Shown here in pieces: positions 25,656 to 34,719 of a stretch of DNA of 64,000 bases. A model generated the notes under the pieces. It ran no database searches. It was given only the letters and a program-made list of their open reading frames with translations, and was not told the origin of the DNA. A program made the position numbers and the translations under genes. This DNA comes from JAJDXO01 sp965207535 (GTDB lineage Bacteria; Pseudomonadota; Alphaproteobacteria; Rhodospirillales; UBA2165): NCBI GenBank assembly GCA_965207535.1, contig CBDBMR010000016.1, positions 594,305 through 658,304 of the forward strand. Reading direction: 5' to 3'. The first letter of the stretch is position 1. Each line of letters begins with the position of its first letter.

Positions 25656-27583
25656 GATGCCTTCCTTATATCGGGGGCGTCCCCGGTCATCCTCACGAAA
25701 TGACCGTCCCCGACATCGACCAATTTCGGTTTTGCGTTGCCGGCGACCGTGAATGGTTCCGGCCAGGCGGCCGGAACCGACGCTTTCCCCTCCATGAGCG
25801 CGGATAGATCGAGGCGGCGATTGAGATCCGGAAACGGCACCGCCGCCAACAGGGCCTTCGTGTACGGGTGGACCGGATCGCGGAACAGCGCTTCCCGGCC
25901 GGCAAGTTCAACCAGCTGCCCGGCGCACATCACGGCGATGCGGTCGGACACGTAGTCGACCACCGCCAGATTGTGCGAGACGAACAGATAGGTCAGACCA
26001 AGCTCATCCTGCAGGTCCTTCATCAAGTTCAAGATCTGTGCCTGAACCGATACATCGAGCGCCGATACCGGCTCGTCGCACAACAGGAGATCGGGCTTCA
26101 GCGCCATGGAGCGGGCGATGCTGATGCGCTGACGCTGACCACCCGAAAAACTGTGGGGGTAGCGGTTGAGGAACCGGGGGTCCAGGCCGACCAAATTCAT
26201 TAACTCCTTCACCATTTCCACCCGATAGCCGCGATCACCGATATCGTGGATGACCAACGGCTCGCTGATGATGTCGAACACGGTCATTCGCGGATTCAAG
26301 GAGCCGAACGGGTCCTGGAAGATGTACTGGTAGACCTTGCGATAGGGGATCATTTCCCTGGGCGACAGCTTGGTGACGTCGACCGTCTTCCCATCATCCC
26401 GAAGCAGGACCTCTCCGTCGTCGGGCTGGAGCGCCCCCATGATGATCTTGCTGAGCGTGGTCTTGCCACAGCCGCTCTCCCCGACCAGCCCCAATGTTTC
26501 GCCGCGGGCGATGTCGAAGCTCACGTCTTCGACCGCCTTGATGGTCGATTGGCCGCCGCCGAACAGGCCTTCCTTGCGGATGGTGAACGACTTGGAGATG
26601 CCGTTGACGGCGAGCATGGGTTGGGAATCGCCGACGCCGGCGGCGGTGCTTTCCTTGGGCGCCAACAGATGGCCGGTCGTGTGCTCTATTTCGCGGATCG
26701 GCACCAGCCGCTCGCCGGGTTTCATATCGAAGTGCGGAACCGCGCGGAACAGCGACTTGAGATAGGGATGCTTCGGATTGTCGAATATCAGCCGGCTTGA
26801 TCCGGACTCCATGACCTTGCCGCTGTACATGACGACGACATGGTCGGCGACGTTGGCGACCACACCCAGATCATGGGTGATGATCAGCACCGACATCTTC
26901 AAATGAGATTGGAGATCGTCCATCAGCTTCAGAATTTGGGCCTGGATCGTCACGTCTAGGGCGGTCGTCGGTTCATCGGCAATCAGCAAGGCCGGGTTGC
27001 AGACCAGCGCCATGGCGATCATGGCCCGCTGGCGAAGCCCGCCGGAAAGTTCGAACGGGTAGGTCTTGACCGCCTTTTCGGGATTGGGGAAGCCGACCAG
27101 CCGAAGCATTTCGACCACCGCCTGGATGGCATCGCTCCTGGTGGAGTCGCAGTGCAGCATATTGGCTTCGCTGATCTGGTCGCCGATGGTGTGGAGCGGC
27201 GATAGCGACGTCATGGGCTCCTGGAAGATCATCGAGATGCGGCCGCCGCGGATCGACTGCATGGCGCGTCCGTGCGCCGGCAACGCGGCGATATCGGTGA
27301 CGCCTGAACGCGGTTCCTGCCGATCCCCAGGTCCCGCAAGCCGGGCCGGATCGTTGAAGAGGATTTGACCGCCGGTGATCCGCGCGACCTTGGGCAGGAT
27401 ACCCATCACCGCCTGGGCGATGGTGGATTTGCCGGATCCCGACTCGCCGACGATGGCGACGGTTTCCGCGGGCCCCACGGCAAATGAGACGCCGTCGACG
27501 GCCCTCACGACCCCGGACGGGACCCGGAACTCGACCTTCAGATCATTTACCGTCAGGATGTCTTGATCGAACAGCTCGGCCAT
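25652..27583 (-). CDS. Peptide ABC importer ATPase, two fused ATP-binding domains (DppD-DppF type)
   Basis: A 643-residue protein holding both motor domains in one chain. Domain 1 (about 8-300) has Walker A G-E-S-G-S-G-K-S-T, signature L-S-G-G-L-R-Q-R and Walker B L-L-I-A-D-E-P-T. Domain 2 (about 325-610) has G-E-S-G-C-G-K-T-T, F-S-G-G-Q-R-Q-R and L-L-C-D-E-P-V. Both end in the oligopeptide-type C-terminal extension (H-P-Y-L-K-S-L, H-P-Y-T-K-A-L). It starts one base after the stop of the small membrane gene 27585-28067, indicating co-transcription. Confidence 0.92.
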   Translation of the reverse strand: MAELFDQDILTVNDLKVEFRVPSGVVRAVDGVSFAVGPAETVAIVGESGSGKSTIAQAVMGILPKVARITGGQILFNDPARLAGPGDRQEPRSGVTDIAALPAHGRAMQSIRGGRISMIFQEPMTSLSPLHTIGDQISEANMLHCDSTRSDAIQAVVEMLRLVGFPNPEKAVKTYPFELSGGLRQRAMIAMALVCNPALLIADEPTTALDVTIQAQILKLMDDLQSHLKMSVLIITHDLGVVANVADHVVVMYSGKVMESGSSRLIFDNPKHPYLKSLFRAVPHFDMKPGERLVPIREIEHTTGHLLAPKESTAAGVGDSQPMLAVNGISKSFTIRKEGLFGGGQSTIKAVEDVSFDIARGETLGLVGESGCGKTTLSKIIMGALQPDDGEVLLRDDGKTVDVTKLSPREMIPYRKVYQYIFQDPFGSLNPRMTVFDIISEPLVIHDIGDRGYRVEMVKELMNLVGLDPRFLNRYPHSFSGGQRQRISIARSMALKPDLLLCDEPVSALDVSVQAQILNLMKDLQDELGLTYLFVSHNLAVVDYVSDRIAVMCAGQLVELAGREALFRDPVHPYTKALLAAVPFPDLNRRLDLSALMEGKASVPAAWPEPFTVAGNAKPKLVDVGDGHFVRMTGDAPDIRKAS

Positions 27584-27584
27584 C

Positions 27585-28067
27585 TCAGTACTCGATTCCT
27601 ATGGCGCTGAAGTTCTTTACCGTCGACGGCTGCAGCGCCAGATCATTTCGCCGGGCCGCATCGATGGCATGTCGCGCGACCCGATCGAAACCTTCCAGGG
27701 ACGATTCAAGCCTCAAGGTTTGCCCGTCCCCCCGAAGTCTCAGTTGCATCCACCCTTTTCCCCGGCCGCGAAATGTCGAGTAGTAGGACAGCGTAACCTC
27801 ACTCAACGTCTCCCAGCGTAAAATTTGCTTGATGAAGCCGCTGACGGCAATGCCTTCGTCGCTCACCCAAACCCTGGTTATCTGGCGCGCGAAGGTGCGG
27901 ACCGCGAACAAGACAAACATCAAGGCCAGCGCGACCAGCAGCCACACGCCGCCCTTGAGCGGAGTCCCGAAGGCCAGCGGCAGCAGACAGAGAGCCGCCC
28001 CGATCGCCGAGCGAAGATAGTCCGCGCCGATTTTCGACAGAGGATATCCGAGGGGGTCGTTCGACAT
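27585..28067 (-). CDS. Small membrane protein, possibly PH-like
   Basis: A 160-residue protein with two adjacent TM segments (about 16-32 and 40-60). A soluble beta-rich C-terminal part follows, with V-W-V-S-D-E-G-I-A and W-E-T-L-S-E-V-T-L, similar in layout to bacterial PH-like membrane proteins. ATG 28067 (M-S-N-D-P-L-G-Y-P) is preferred over the open frame farther upstream, which is antisense-like and basic. It sits 43 bases after the ABC-CNB-GGDEF gene and directly before the peptide ATPase. Function unknown. Confidence 0.7.
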   Translation of the reverse strand: MSNDPLGYPLSKIGADYLRSAIGAALCLLPLAFGTPLKGGVWLLVALALMFVLFAVRTFARQITRVWVSDEGIAVSGFIKQILRWETLSEVTLSYYSTFRGRGKGWMQLRLRGDGQTLRLESSLEGFDRVARHAIDAARRNDLALQPSTVKNFSAIGIEY

Positions 28068-28110
28068 AGGGTTCTTCTCAATCCTTCTCCGGCCTTCTCC
28101 GGCGGCAACA

Positions 28111-31100
28111 TCATGACCCTGGACGATCGCTGTCGTCCCCGGTTTGCTCCGCGGCTGTCCCCCCGGCTTCCGCGGGAACATCGGACGGAACGAGAACCTG
28201 CCCCTCTCCCGACCGGCAAGCCTCCAGTTGAGCATCGGCGTCCCGATCATCAAGGACGAGGAACCTGATTTCTCCCGCATCACCCAGCCTCACCGTGTGG
28301 CCATCCACTTCGACGGGCCGGGCAATGCAATCCGCAATTCGCTGGGCGATCGCCAGGGGGTCGGCACCGGGCTCCATGGTGCCGAGGATGAGTCCAAACT
28401 CGGTCTCCGAGAGACGGGCCCGCGTATCGGTTTCCCAGGTACAAGCCGTCAGACGCTCGGCAATCTCCCTGAACAAATTGTCACGGGCGGCTGCCGGCAG
28501 CCCGCCATTGGCGCCGTGAATATTGTCGAGGGTCCAGCTCAGGATAGCAGCCCGCTCGCCGAAGCGGCGGAAACGGGCCGTCGATTGGCGGAGGCGATCC
28601 CGGAAAATACGGGCATCCGGAAGGTTGGTGACCGGGTCCCGCACAGTGGAGGCGGCGCTCAGGTCGCGTGTGGTCCTCTCGAGCCGCTCCGCGATGGAGC
28701 GCGTAATCCGGGCCGACATCTCCGCATCCTCGGCGATCAGTTTTATGAACACGTCCTTGGAAATGCTGAGCACGGTCAGTGGCTCATCGGCCATGACGGT
28801 GGCGGTCCGCGGCGCCTCGCACAGCAACGCCAATTCACCAAACTGATCATTGCGCCCCAGGGTCGCGATTTTGGTCGGCCCGTCGGCGGTTTCCAGAACA
28901 ATATCCGCGGTCCCGCCGAGTATGATGTACGCGGTCTCGCCAACCTCACCCTGACGGATAACCACTTGGCCCGGATCGTAGATATGGCGGTCCGAGGCAA
29001 AGGTCAGCAGCTTGAGCCGGGAGCGGTCCATGCCCTGGAAAAGCGGGATCGACGACAAGACATCGATTTCTTCCCCAAATCCGCCGGCCCCTTCCTCTCG
29101 TTCACCGGCCTCCTCGACGGGCGCCGGCTGGGCGCCGAGACCCTGGTCCACCACTTTGCCGCTTGCCATCGACACGACTTGCTCGAAGTCGGAACTGCTC
29201 GGCGATTGGCCGTCCACGTAGATCAGCGAACGGCCTTCCTGGGCGCGGCGAACACCGTCGAGAATCAAGGACTGATTGTCCGGGTCGAGGCCGCCGAGTG
29301 CTTCGTTGATAACGAAGATGTCGGGCTTTCGGATAATCCCGCGCGCAATACCGAGCTTCTGGCGCTGTCCGATGGAAAGCCGTGCGCCGCCGATCCCGAC
29401 ATCGTAATCAAGGCCAAGGTCGACAATGTGCTGACGGAGGCCGGCTTCATCCACCACTTCGGAGACCAGATTGCCGACCTTTTCCGCGCTACCGGCGCGC
29501 TCGCCGGCGAGCTTGCCGAAAAGGATATTGTCCTGAACCGGGCTCGCCGCGTTGTAAGCCTCGGCATCAAAGAACTCCACCGAGGCATTCATCTCCTCCG
29601 GCAGACCTGCATGGAATGCCTTCCGGGCCTCCAAAATGCGCTGCCGCAACGGTTCGTCGATGAGACCCAAATGGTGGCGGGCGGGAATAAGCCGGAACGG
29701 CAAGGCCCGAAGGCGGGCCATGTCTTCGTCGTCTATCGACTCGAGACCATTTTGCGCGACCCGCGACAGTATGGCCTGAAACTCCGGCAGATCGTCGGAA
29801 CCGATGAAGCTGTAGCGTTCAAAAAATTCATGATCCGGCGGCAGCCCCTGGAACAGGTCGACCATGATTTCGGCCAACCGCAGGCCTTTTTCGAGAAAAT
29901 CGCCGCTGAGACCAACCGTCTCCAGAACGCCAAGCACGTAGGCGTTCTCACCCAGCCGGTCGATGGCGAATTCCCCGCCCACCGGCGTACCGAACAGGAT
30001 GTTCTCCGCCACGGAAGCATTGGTATTGTATTTTTCCGAATCGAAGCTTTCGACGAACTGCGAGACCTCGGGTTCCGCCAGCCGCCGGCGCATCTTCTTT
30101 CGGGCTTCCAGAACCGCAGCGGCAAGCTCCGGCTTCTCCCGCGGGTCGACGGTCTGGCGCAAACCCATCTGATAGATATCGGTCGAGAGGCCGGCCACCC
30201 GCAGGACCTCATTGATCCGCGCCGTCAGATTGTCCGAGCCGCCGACGGCCGCCATATCGACCCAATCGGCCAGCCGGTCATATTCGAGGTTGCCGGAACT
30301 CTTCGCCTCGCGAATTTCCCACTCGCGCTGCTTGGCGTCCTCGCCTTCCATGGGCCGCTCGCCCTGGGGCCGATGCTTCAGACCGTAGAGCAGGTTGTCC
30401 CGGATGGTTCCCGCGAACATGTAGGCGTTTTGACCCACATACGAAATCCTTCGGCCAACGACGGTTTCCGGAAGCTCGATGAGATTGTGGTCGCCGATAC
30501 TAAGCCGGCCGCTGTCCGGCGTGAGCAGCCGGGCGAGCACCTGCGACAATTCATTCTTGCCGCTGCCGCCGGGCCCGACCAGCGCCACATGCCGGGGAAG
30601 ATCGATCGACAGGGAGGCGCCGTCGATAACCCGCAGACCGTCATCCTCGGAAAGGCTGATGTTCGAGGCGACCAGCTTGCCGGAAAACTCGGGCAAACTC
30701 TCGGGTTCTTCCGTCTGGGTCTCCTCTTCTTGCATTCCCGCCGGCTGAAACTTATCGGCGATCTGCGTGAATTTGATCCGGGCGTCTTCCATGCGCTGGT
30801 AGTAGGTCAGCAGCATTTTCCATGGCGCCGACACGTCCTTATAGGCGGTGAGCACGGCGACCAGCGCCCCCAGTGTGAGATCGCCGCGGATCACCAACCA
30901 GCCGCCGATCGAGTAGAAGAAGAACGGCGTCAACAGGGCGAGGGTGTTATTGATGAACTTGATCAGGAACTTGAGGACGTAAATCCGGAACCGTATCCGA
31001 TAGATGATCCCGAGACGGCGGGAAAAGTCGGCCAGTTCGAACTGCGAGGTATCGTTGGCGTGAATTTCGGACGCACCGCCGACCGCTTCGCCGATCCGCT

Positions 31101-31719
31101 CCGAGAGTTCCCGAACCGCCTGCACCCGCTGTTTGCCGAGGGCGTTGACCTTCCGTTGGAGTATGGGGATCAGATATGCCTGCGGCGGATACAGGACGAT
31201 TGCCGCGAGACCCAGCTTCCAATCCTGCACGAACATGAACGCCATCAGGGTCGCCAGCAGCCCGCCCTGATAAATGACCAGCGCGAATGCATCGGCAAAA
31301 AACCCGCCCAAAGGCTCGGTCTCCTGGGAGACGATGGAGACCACTTCGCCTTGCGAGGTCTTGCGGAACTGGGGCAGCGGGAAGCGCATGACCCGTGAAA
31401 CCAGCTCGAAGCGAAGGCGGCGAAGCATCCGCTCGCCGACAATGCCGCGGTAGACATTGTTGACGTATTTGAAACCGCCATTGACCAGGACCAGGAGTAA
31501 GAACACCCCCGACAGGAACATTAGAAACGCAATCTTTTCAAACTCGAACCCGAGGATTTCCTGCGGGAAATCTTCACCGCCGATGGCCTCATTGACGATC
31601 TGCTTGGGAATATCGAGTGAGTAGAAATAGAACGGCATCGCTGCCACGCTCAATATGAGCAGGAACAGCTGCTGCATCTTGCTGTGATGCCAGATGTAGG
31701 AAAAGAGCCCCTTCTCCAA
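28111..31719 (-). CDS. ABC exporter-like protein fused to a cyclic-nucleotide-binding domain and a degenerate GGDEF domain
   Basis: A 1202-residue protein; TTG start at 31719 after GAGGAGAGG. An ABC_membrane exporter core (about 15-320) has roughly six TMs. The nucleotide-binding domain (about 350-865) is split and odd: Walker A is G-P-G-G-S-G-K-N, Walker B ends V-I-N-E-A (Asn for Asp), and the signature is L-S-I-G-Q-R-Q-K. About 300 extra residues lie between Q-loop and signature, in which an N-(I/L)-L-(F/Y)-G segment occurs three times (near 442, 573 and 731). A cNMP-binding domain (about 890-1000) has F-G-E-L-A-L-L and R-T-A-T. A GGDEF-like domain (about 1025-1165) has S-E-T-E-F in place of G-G-D-E-F and is probably inactive. 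It lies 101 bases downstream of the glycosyltransferase operon, suggesting export of its product under nucleotide control (inference). Confidence 0.85.
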   Translation of the reverse strand: MEKGLFSYIWHHSKMQQLFLLILSVAAMPFYFYSLDIPKQIVNEAIGGEDFPQEILGFEFEKIAFLMFLSGVFLLLVLVNGGFKYVNNVYRGIVGERMLRRLRFELVSRVMRFPLPQFRKTSQGEVVSIVSQETEPLGGFFADAFALVIYQGGLLATLMAFMFVQDWKLGLAAIVLYPPQAYLIPILQRKVNALGKQRVQAVRELSERIGEAVGGASEIHANDTSQFELADFSRRLGIIYRIRFRIYVLKFLIKFINNTLALLTPFFFYSIGGWLVIRGDLTLGALVAVLTAYKDVSAPWKMLLTYYQRMEDARIKFTQIADKFQPAGMQEEETQTEEPESLPEFSGKLVASNISLSEDDGLRVIDGASLSIDLPRHVALVGPGGSGKNELSQVLARLLTPDSGRLSIGDHNLIELPETVVGRRISYVGQNAYMFAGTIRDNLLYGLKHRPQGERPMEGEDAKQREWEIREAKSSGNLEYDRLADWVDMAAVGGSDNLTARINEVLRVAGLSTDIYQMGLRQTVDPREKPELAAAVLEARKKMRRRLAEPEVSQFVESFDSEKYNTNASVAENILFGTPVGGEFAIDRLGENAYVLGVLETVGLSGDFLEKGLRLAEIMVDLFQGLPPDHEFFERYSFIGSDDLPEFQAILSRVAQNGLESIDDEDMARLRALPFRLIPARHHLGLIDEPLRQRILEARKAFHAGLPEEMNASVEFFDAEAYNAASPVQDNILFGKLAGERAGSAEKVGNLVSEVVDEAGLRQHIVDLGLDYDVGIGGARLSIGQRQKLGIARGIIRKPDIFVINEALGGLDPDNQSLILDGVRRAQEGRSLIYVDGQSPSSSDFEQVVSMASGKVVDQGLGAQPAPVEEAGEREEGAGGFGEEIDVLSSIPLFQGMDRSRLKLLTFASDRHIYDPGQVVIRQGEVGETAYIILGGTADIVLETADGPTKIATLGRNDQFGELALLCEAPRTATVMADEPLTVLSISKDVFIKLIAEDAEMSARITRSIAERLERTTRDLSAASTVRDPVTNLPDARIFRDRLRQSTARFRRFGERAAILSWTLDNIHGANGGLPAAARDNLFREIAERLTACTWETDTRARLSETEFGLILGTMEPGADPLAIAQRIADCIARPVEVDGHTVRLGDAGEIRFLVLDDRDADAQLEACRSGEGQVLVPSDVPAEAGGTAAEQTGDDSDRPGS

Positions 31720-31820
31720 CTGGTCTACCTCTCCTCGGCCCGTCCCATTGCCCGGCTCACCGCGGCTGCATCGCCAACTTGGGCGCCAGCGTAGCGAATA
31801 CCCCGCCACGTTCCAATGAC

Positions 31821-33002
31821 TTAGGCACCGATATTGCCGTTGTCATTGCCGGCCCCGGCGGCCGGAATCAGGTGCTCGACCAGCCGCGCGGTTTCATCCG
31901 CGCCGCCGGTATCGATGCTGTCAGGACCCGGCGGGTCCAAGCTCTCCGCCCGCTCGATGGTGGCGACCAGTTTTTCGACGGTGAGTTCTCCCTCCGGCAT
32001 CTGCTGGATCAACCCCCGCTCCTCCAGGAGACGCGCCCGCAGGGTTTGCTCGGTCTCGTGACCGCCCGCGTACGGCACGGCGATTCCCCGCGCGCCGCAG
32101 GCCAGCACTTCCATGATGGTGTTGTAGCCGCCCTGGCTGATCGACAACCGGCAATTCTTCAGCAGCGTGACGAAATCCTCACGGGCGCGCTCAACCACCA
32201 CGCCATCGGGCGCCCCACCGGCAATATCCTCGAAGATGCCGTCCGGCAGGCTGTACCCGGCCAGCAGTCGCCAGGGGACGTCCGAATAGGATGTATGCGG
32301 CCGCGCCTCGACGGCGGTCCTCAGAAGCAGTTCGCCGACGGCGCCGCTGCCCGACGAGACGATGACCTCCCCCGTCCCCTGCTCGCCCTTCGCATTCTCG
32401 ATCTTCCGGTGCTCGACCACGTAGCCGGTGTAATGCAGGAGATCCGAAATCTCGCCGGCCAGCGGAAACGTTCGATCGAAAGGGATCAGTGCCGGGTCGC
32501 CATGGACGAGGACCGCATCGAAAAACCGTTTCGCCGTATCGACCATCTCCCGATCCCGCTCGGGCCGGTTCTTTTCGACGAGGATGTCGCGGACGGAAGA
32601 GACGATCCTGGGACGCGGCGACATCTCCCGCGCCGCCTCGATCAGCGGCGTCAATTCGGAACGCAATTGGCGCCTGCCGAAGGGATAAAGCTCCAATAAC
32701 AGGACATCGGGCCGGATTTCATTAAGCAGGCTGATCAGCATATCCCGGCGTTCGGTCCGGATTTCGCTGCCGATTTCCCGGCCTTCCGCATCGACGATGG
32801 AACCGAAAGTCCGGTCCGACGCTTTCACCGGCGGCAACTGAACGAACCGCATGCCGCTGTCATCCAGGACCGGGACGTGCTCACCCCCGGAGACGAGTGT
32901 TACCTCGATCCCCCGGGCAGACATGGCGCGAGCCAGGGTGGCCGCCCGTTTCACATGGCCGATGCCGAGAAGATGCTGGACGTGGAAAAGGACCGCGGGC
33001 AC
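31821..33002 (-). CDS. GT-B glycosyltransferase (MurG/GT28-like, COG4671-type)
   Basis: A 393-residue predicted glycosyltransferase with a GTG start at 33002, five bases after the phosphatase stop. The N-terminal acceptor domain begins with V-L-F-H-V-Q-H-L-L-G-I-G-H-V-K-R. The C-terminal nucleotide-sugar site has S-Q-G-G-Y-N-T-I-M-E-V-L near 295 and G-H-E-T-E-Q. It resembles the first gene of the operon (35960-37183), a likely paralogue. It is the last gene of a five-gene operon and lies upstream of the ABC fusion protein. The donor sugar is unknown. Confidence 0.8.
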   Translation of the reverse strand: MPAVLFHVQHLLGIGHVKRAATLARAMSARGIEVTLVSGGEHVPVLDDSGMRFVQLPPVKASDRTFGSIVDAEGREIGSEIRTERRDMLISLLNEIRPDVLLLELYPFGRRQLRSELTPLIEAAREMSPRPRIVSSVRDILVEKNRPERDREMVDTAKRFFDAVLVHGDPALIPFDRTFPLAGEISDLLHYTGYVVEHRKIENAKGEQGTGEVIVSSGSGAVGELLLRTAVEARPHTSYSDVPWRLLAGYSLPDGIFEDIAGGAPDGVVVERAREDFVTLLKNCRLSISQGGYNTIMEVLACGARGIAVPYAGGHETEQTLRARLLEERGLIQQMPEGELTVEKLVATIERAESLDPPGPDSIDTGGADETARLVEHLIPAAGAGNDNGNIGA

Positions 33003-33007
33003 GTTCC

Positions 33008-33595
33008 TCAAGGCTCCAAGCCGACGTTGAGACGTTCGATCACCGGGCGGCCGCCGGCCTCGAGCCGAAAATAGTGAACACAGTTGTCCCGGAGCTTGGT
33101 TTCGGGTTTGTCCACCATGTTCCAGCCGGTCGCCAAGGCGTAAACGGCGCGCACGACACCGCGGTGGCAAACCGCGACCGTTGGCCGGCCGGCCTCCGAG
33201 CGCTCGGCCAAGAAGGGTTTCACCCGGTCCTGGACCTCTCTCGGACTTTCACCGCCGGGTCCGCGGAAATCCAATCCCCTTGCCTCCCAGGCCGCCATCA
33301 GGTCGCCCAGTTCGCTCCGCAACTCTCCAAGGGTACGTCCTTCCCATTCCCCCCAGCTCATCTCCGAAAGACGTGGATCGATCTCCGGCGGCCTTCCGAT
33401 GAGAATTTGGGCGGTCTCCATGGCCCGGCTGAGCGGGCTGGCGATCCAGTCATGACCGTTGAGGTCGTCGGGAACCCGCCAGCCGGCAACTTCGCGCTTC
33501 CCCTCCGGGCCCAGTCCGATATCACTGTGGCCCTGGACAAGCCCCTGCCTATTCCAGTCCGTATTGCCGTGCCGGATCATGGCGAGAATCGTCAT
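33008..33595 (-). CDS. Histidine phosphatase (phosphoglycerate-mutase-like) protein
   Basis: A 195-residue branch-1 histidine phosphatase. The phospho-accepting H9 is in I-R-H-G-N-T, with E near 82 in M-S-W-G-E-W-E-G-R and the second catalytic H in C-H-R-G-V-V near 145. Relatives include cobalamin phosphatase CobC, GpmB-like enzymes and sugar-phosphate phosphatases. Placement among glycosyltransferases suggests a sugar- or glycerol-phosphate substrate. Four-base overlap with the upstream glycosyltransferase gene. Confidence 0.85.
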   Translation of the reverse strand: MTILAMIRHGNTDWNRQGLVQGHSDIGLGPEGKREVAGWRVPDDLNGHDWIASPLSRAMETAQILIGRPPEIDPRLSEMSWGEWEGRTLGELRSELGDLMAAWEARGLDFRGPGGESPREVQDRVKPFLAERSEAGRPTVAVCHRGVVRAVYALATGWNMVDKPETKLRDNCVHYFRLEAGGRPVIERLNVGLEP

Positions 33596-34719
33596 TGGAG
33601 AAGCGCCTCCAGAACAGGCCCCATGACGGCCGAGGCAGCCTCGAGACTATGATCCCGTTCGGCCACTTCGGCTGCCCGTCCGCCCATGTCCTTGAGGCGG
33701 TCTTCATCCCCGAGCACTGACATGACGGCTTCGGCAAACGCGACGGCATCGCCCACCGGCACCAGGAGTCCCGTCTCGCCGTGACGGACAATGTCGCCTA
33801 CCCCGCCGGTATCGCCGGCAACGACCGGCAGTCCCGCCGCCTGTGCCTCCAGAAGAGCCATTCCGTAGGCTTCGTTGATGGCGGGCCAGACATACAGATC
33901 GGCCGCGGAATACAGCACCGCGAGCCCGTCGGCGCCGAGCTGGCCGGCAAATACGGTCCGATCCAACGGAAAAAGTCTTTCTATCTTTGATCGCACTTCG
34001 CCGTCGCCGGCAACAATCAATTGCCAGGACGCGCCCGAGATCCGATCGAGCGCCGCGGCAAGGGTTTCATAGGAGCGCAGTTTGGCGTCGTCGCGCATCA
34101 TCGCCACGGTCAGCAACCAGGGGACCTCCGGATCCAAACCATAGCGGGCCGACAATGCCCACCTTGCCTGCCGGCGTCCGGCGCGGCCGGGACCGGCTTC
34201 TCCGGCGAGGAAGGGTTTGAGCTGAACCATCCCGGCTCCATCGGAAACCAGCGGCGCCACGCAGTTGGCGTCGAGGGAATTCATGCCGAAAATGACCTTC
34301 GCCCGGCGAATTGCCGCCTCGGCGGCCTTGTGTCCCACGCCCCAGGGACCTTCCGCCCGTTTCGGTGCGAAGGACGCTTCGGCCACCACATAGGGAATTC
34401 CCAGCCTTTCGCTCACCGCGGGACCGAGCCAGTCGGGCGCCTTGTGATAGAGGTGGTAGGTAAACCAGAGGTCCGGCCGTTGTCCGGGCCGGCGCCGGTA
34501 CCGGCGGACCAGCAGATCCGCCGCCCGCTTGCTCAATCCCGCAAGGCGATCCTGCCGGCGAGCGTCGGGGAACTTCTGCCAGGTTCGTATCCGGCAACCT
34601 ATGTCGACGCCGTGGCCGGCGCTCTCAAGCGCTGAGATCAAGGCCCTGCCGACAATTTGATCCCCCGATGGAACTGGGTGATCGGGAGATTTCATCGGCG
34701 CATAGAAGGCGATCTTCAT
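33592..34719 (-). CDS. Glycosyltransferase family 4 protein
   Basis: A 375-residue GT-B enzyme. The N-terminal domain starts M-K-I-A-F-Y-A-P-M-K-S-P. The C-terminal donor domain has the A-D-L-Y-V-W-P-A-I-N-E-A-Y-G-M-A-L-L-E-A-Q-A-A-G region with the E-x7-E type motif near 275-290. ATG 34719 overlaps the previous gene's stop by four bases, which fixes the start. It probably adds a hexose to a lipid- or polysaccharide-linked intermediate in the cytoplasm. Confidence 0.88.
   Translation of the reverse strand: MKIAFYAPMKSPDHPVPSGDQIVGRALISALESAGHGVDIGCRIRTWQKFPDARRQDRLAGLSKRAADLLVRRYRRRPGQRPDLWFTYHLYHKAPDWLGPAVSERLGIPYVVAEASFAPKRAEGPWGVGHKAAEAAIRRAKVIFGMNSLDANCVAPLVSDGAGMVQLKPFLAGEAGPGRAGRRQARWALSARYGLDPEVPWLLTVAMMRDDAKLRSYETLAAALDRISGASWQLIVAGDGEVRSKIERLFPLDRTVFAGQLGADGLAVLYSAADLYVWPAINEAYGMALLEAQAAGLPVVAGDTGGVGDIVRHGETGLLVPVGDAVAFAEAVMSVLGDEDRLKDMGGRAAEVAERDHSLEAASAVMGPVLEALLQ

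Noticed and set aside
28144..31398. Very long open frame (over 1000 codons) on the plus strand opposite the ABC-CNB-GGDEF gene
   Set aside because: Antisense shadow of a GC-rich gene: no domain pattern, while the minus strand has clear ABC, cNMP and GGDEF-like motifs.
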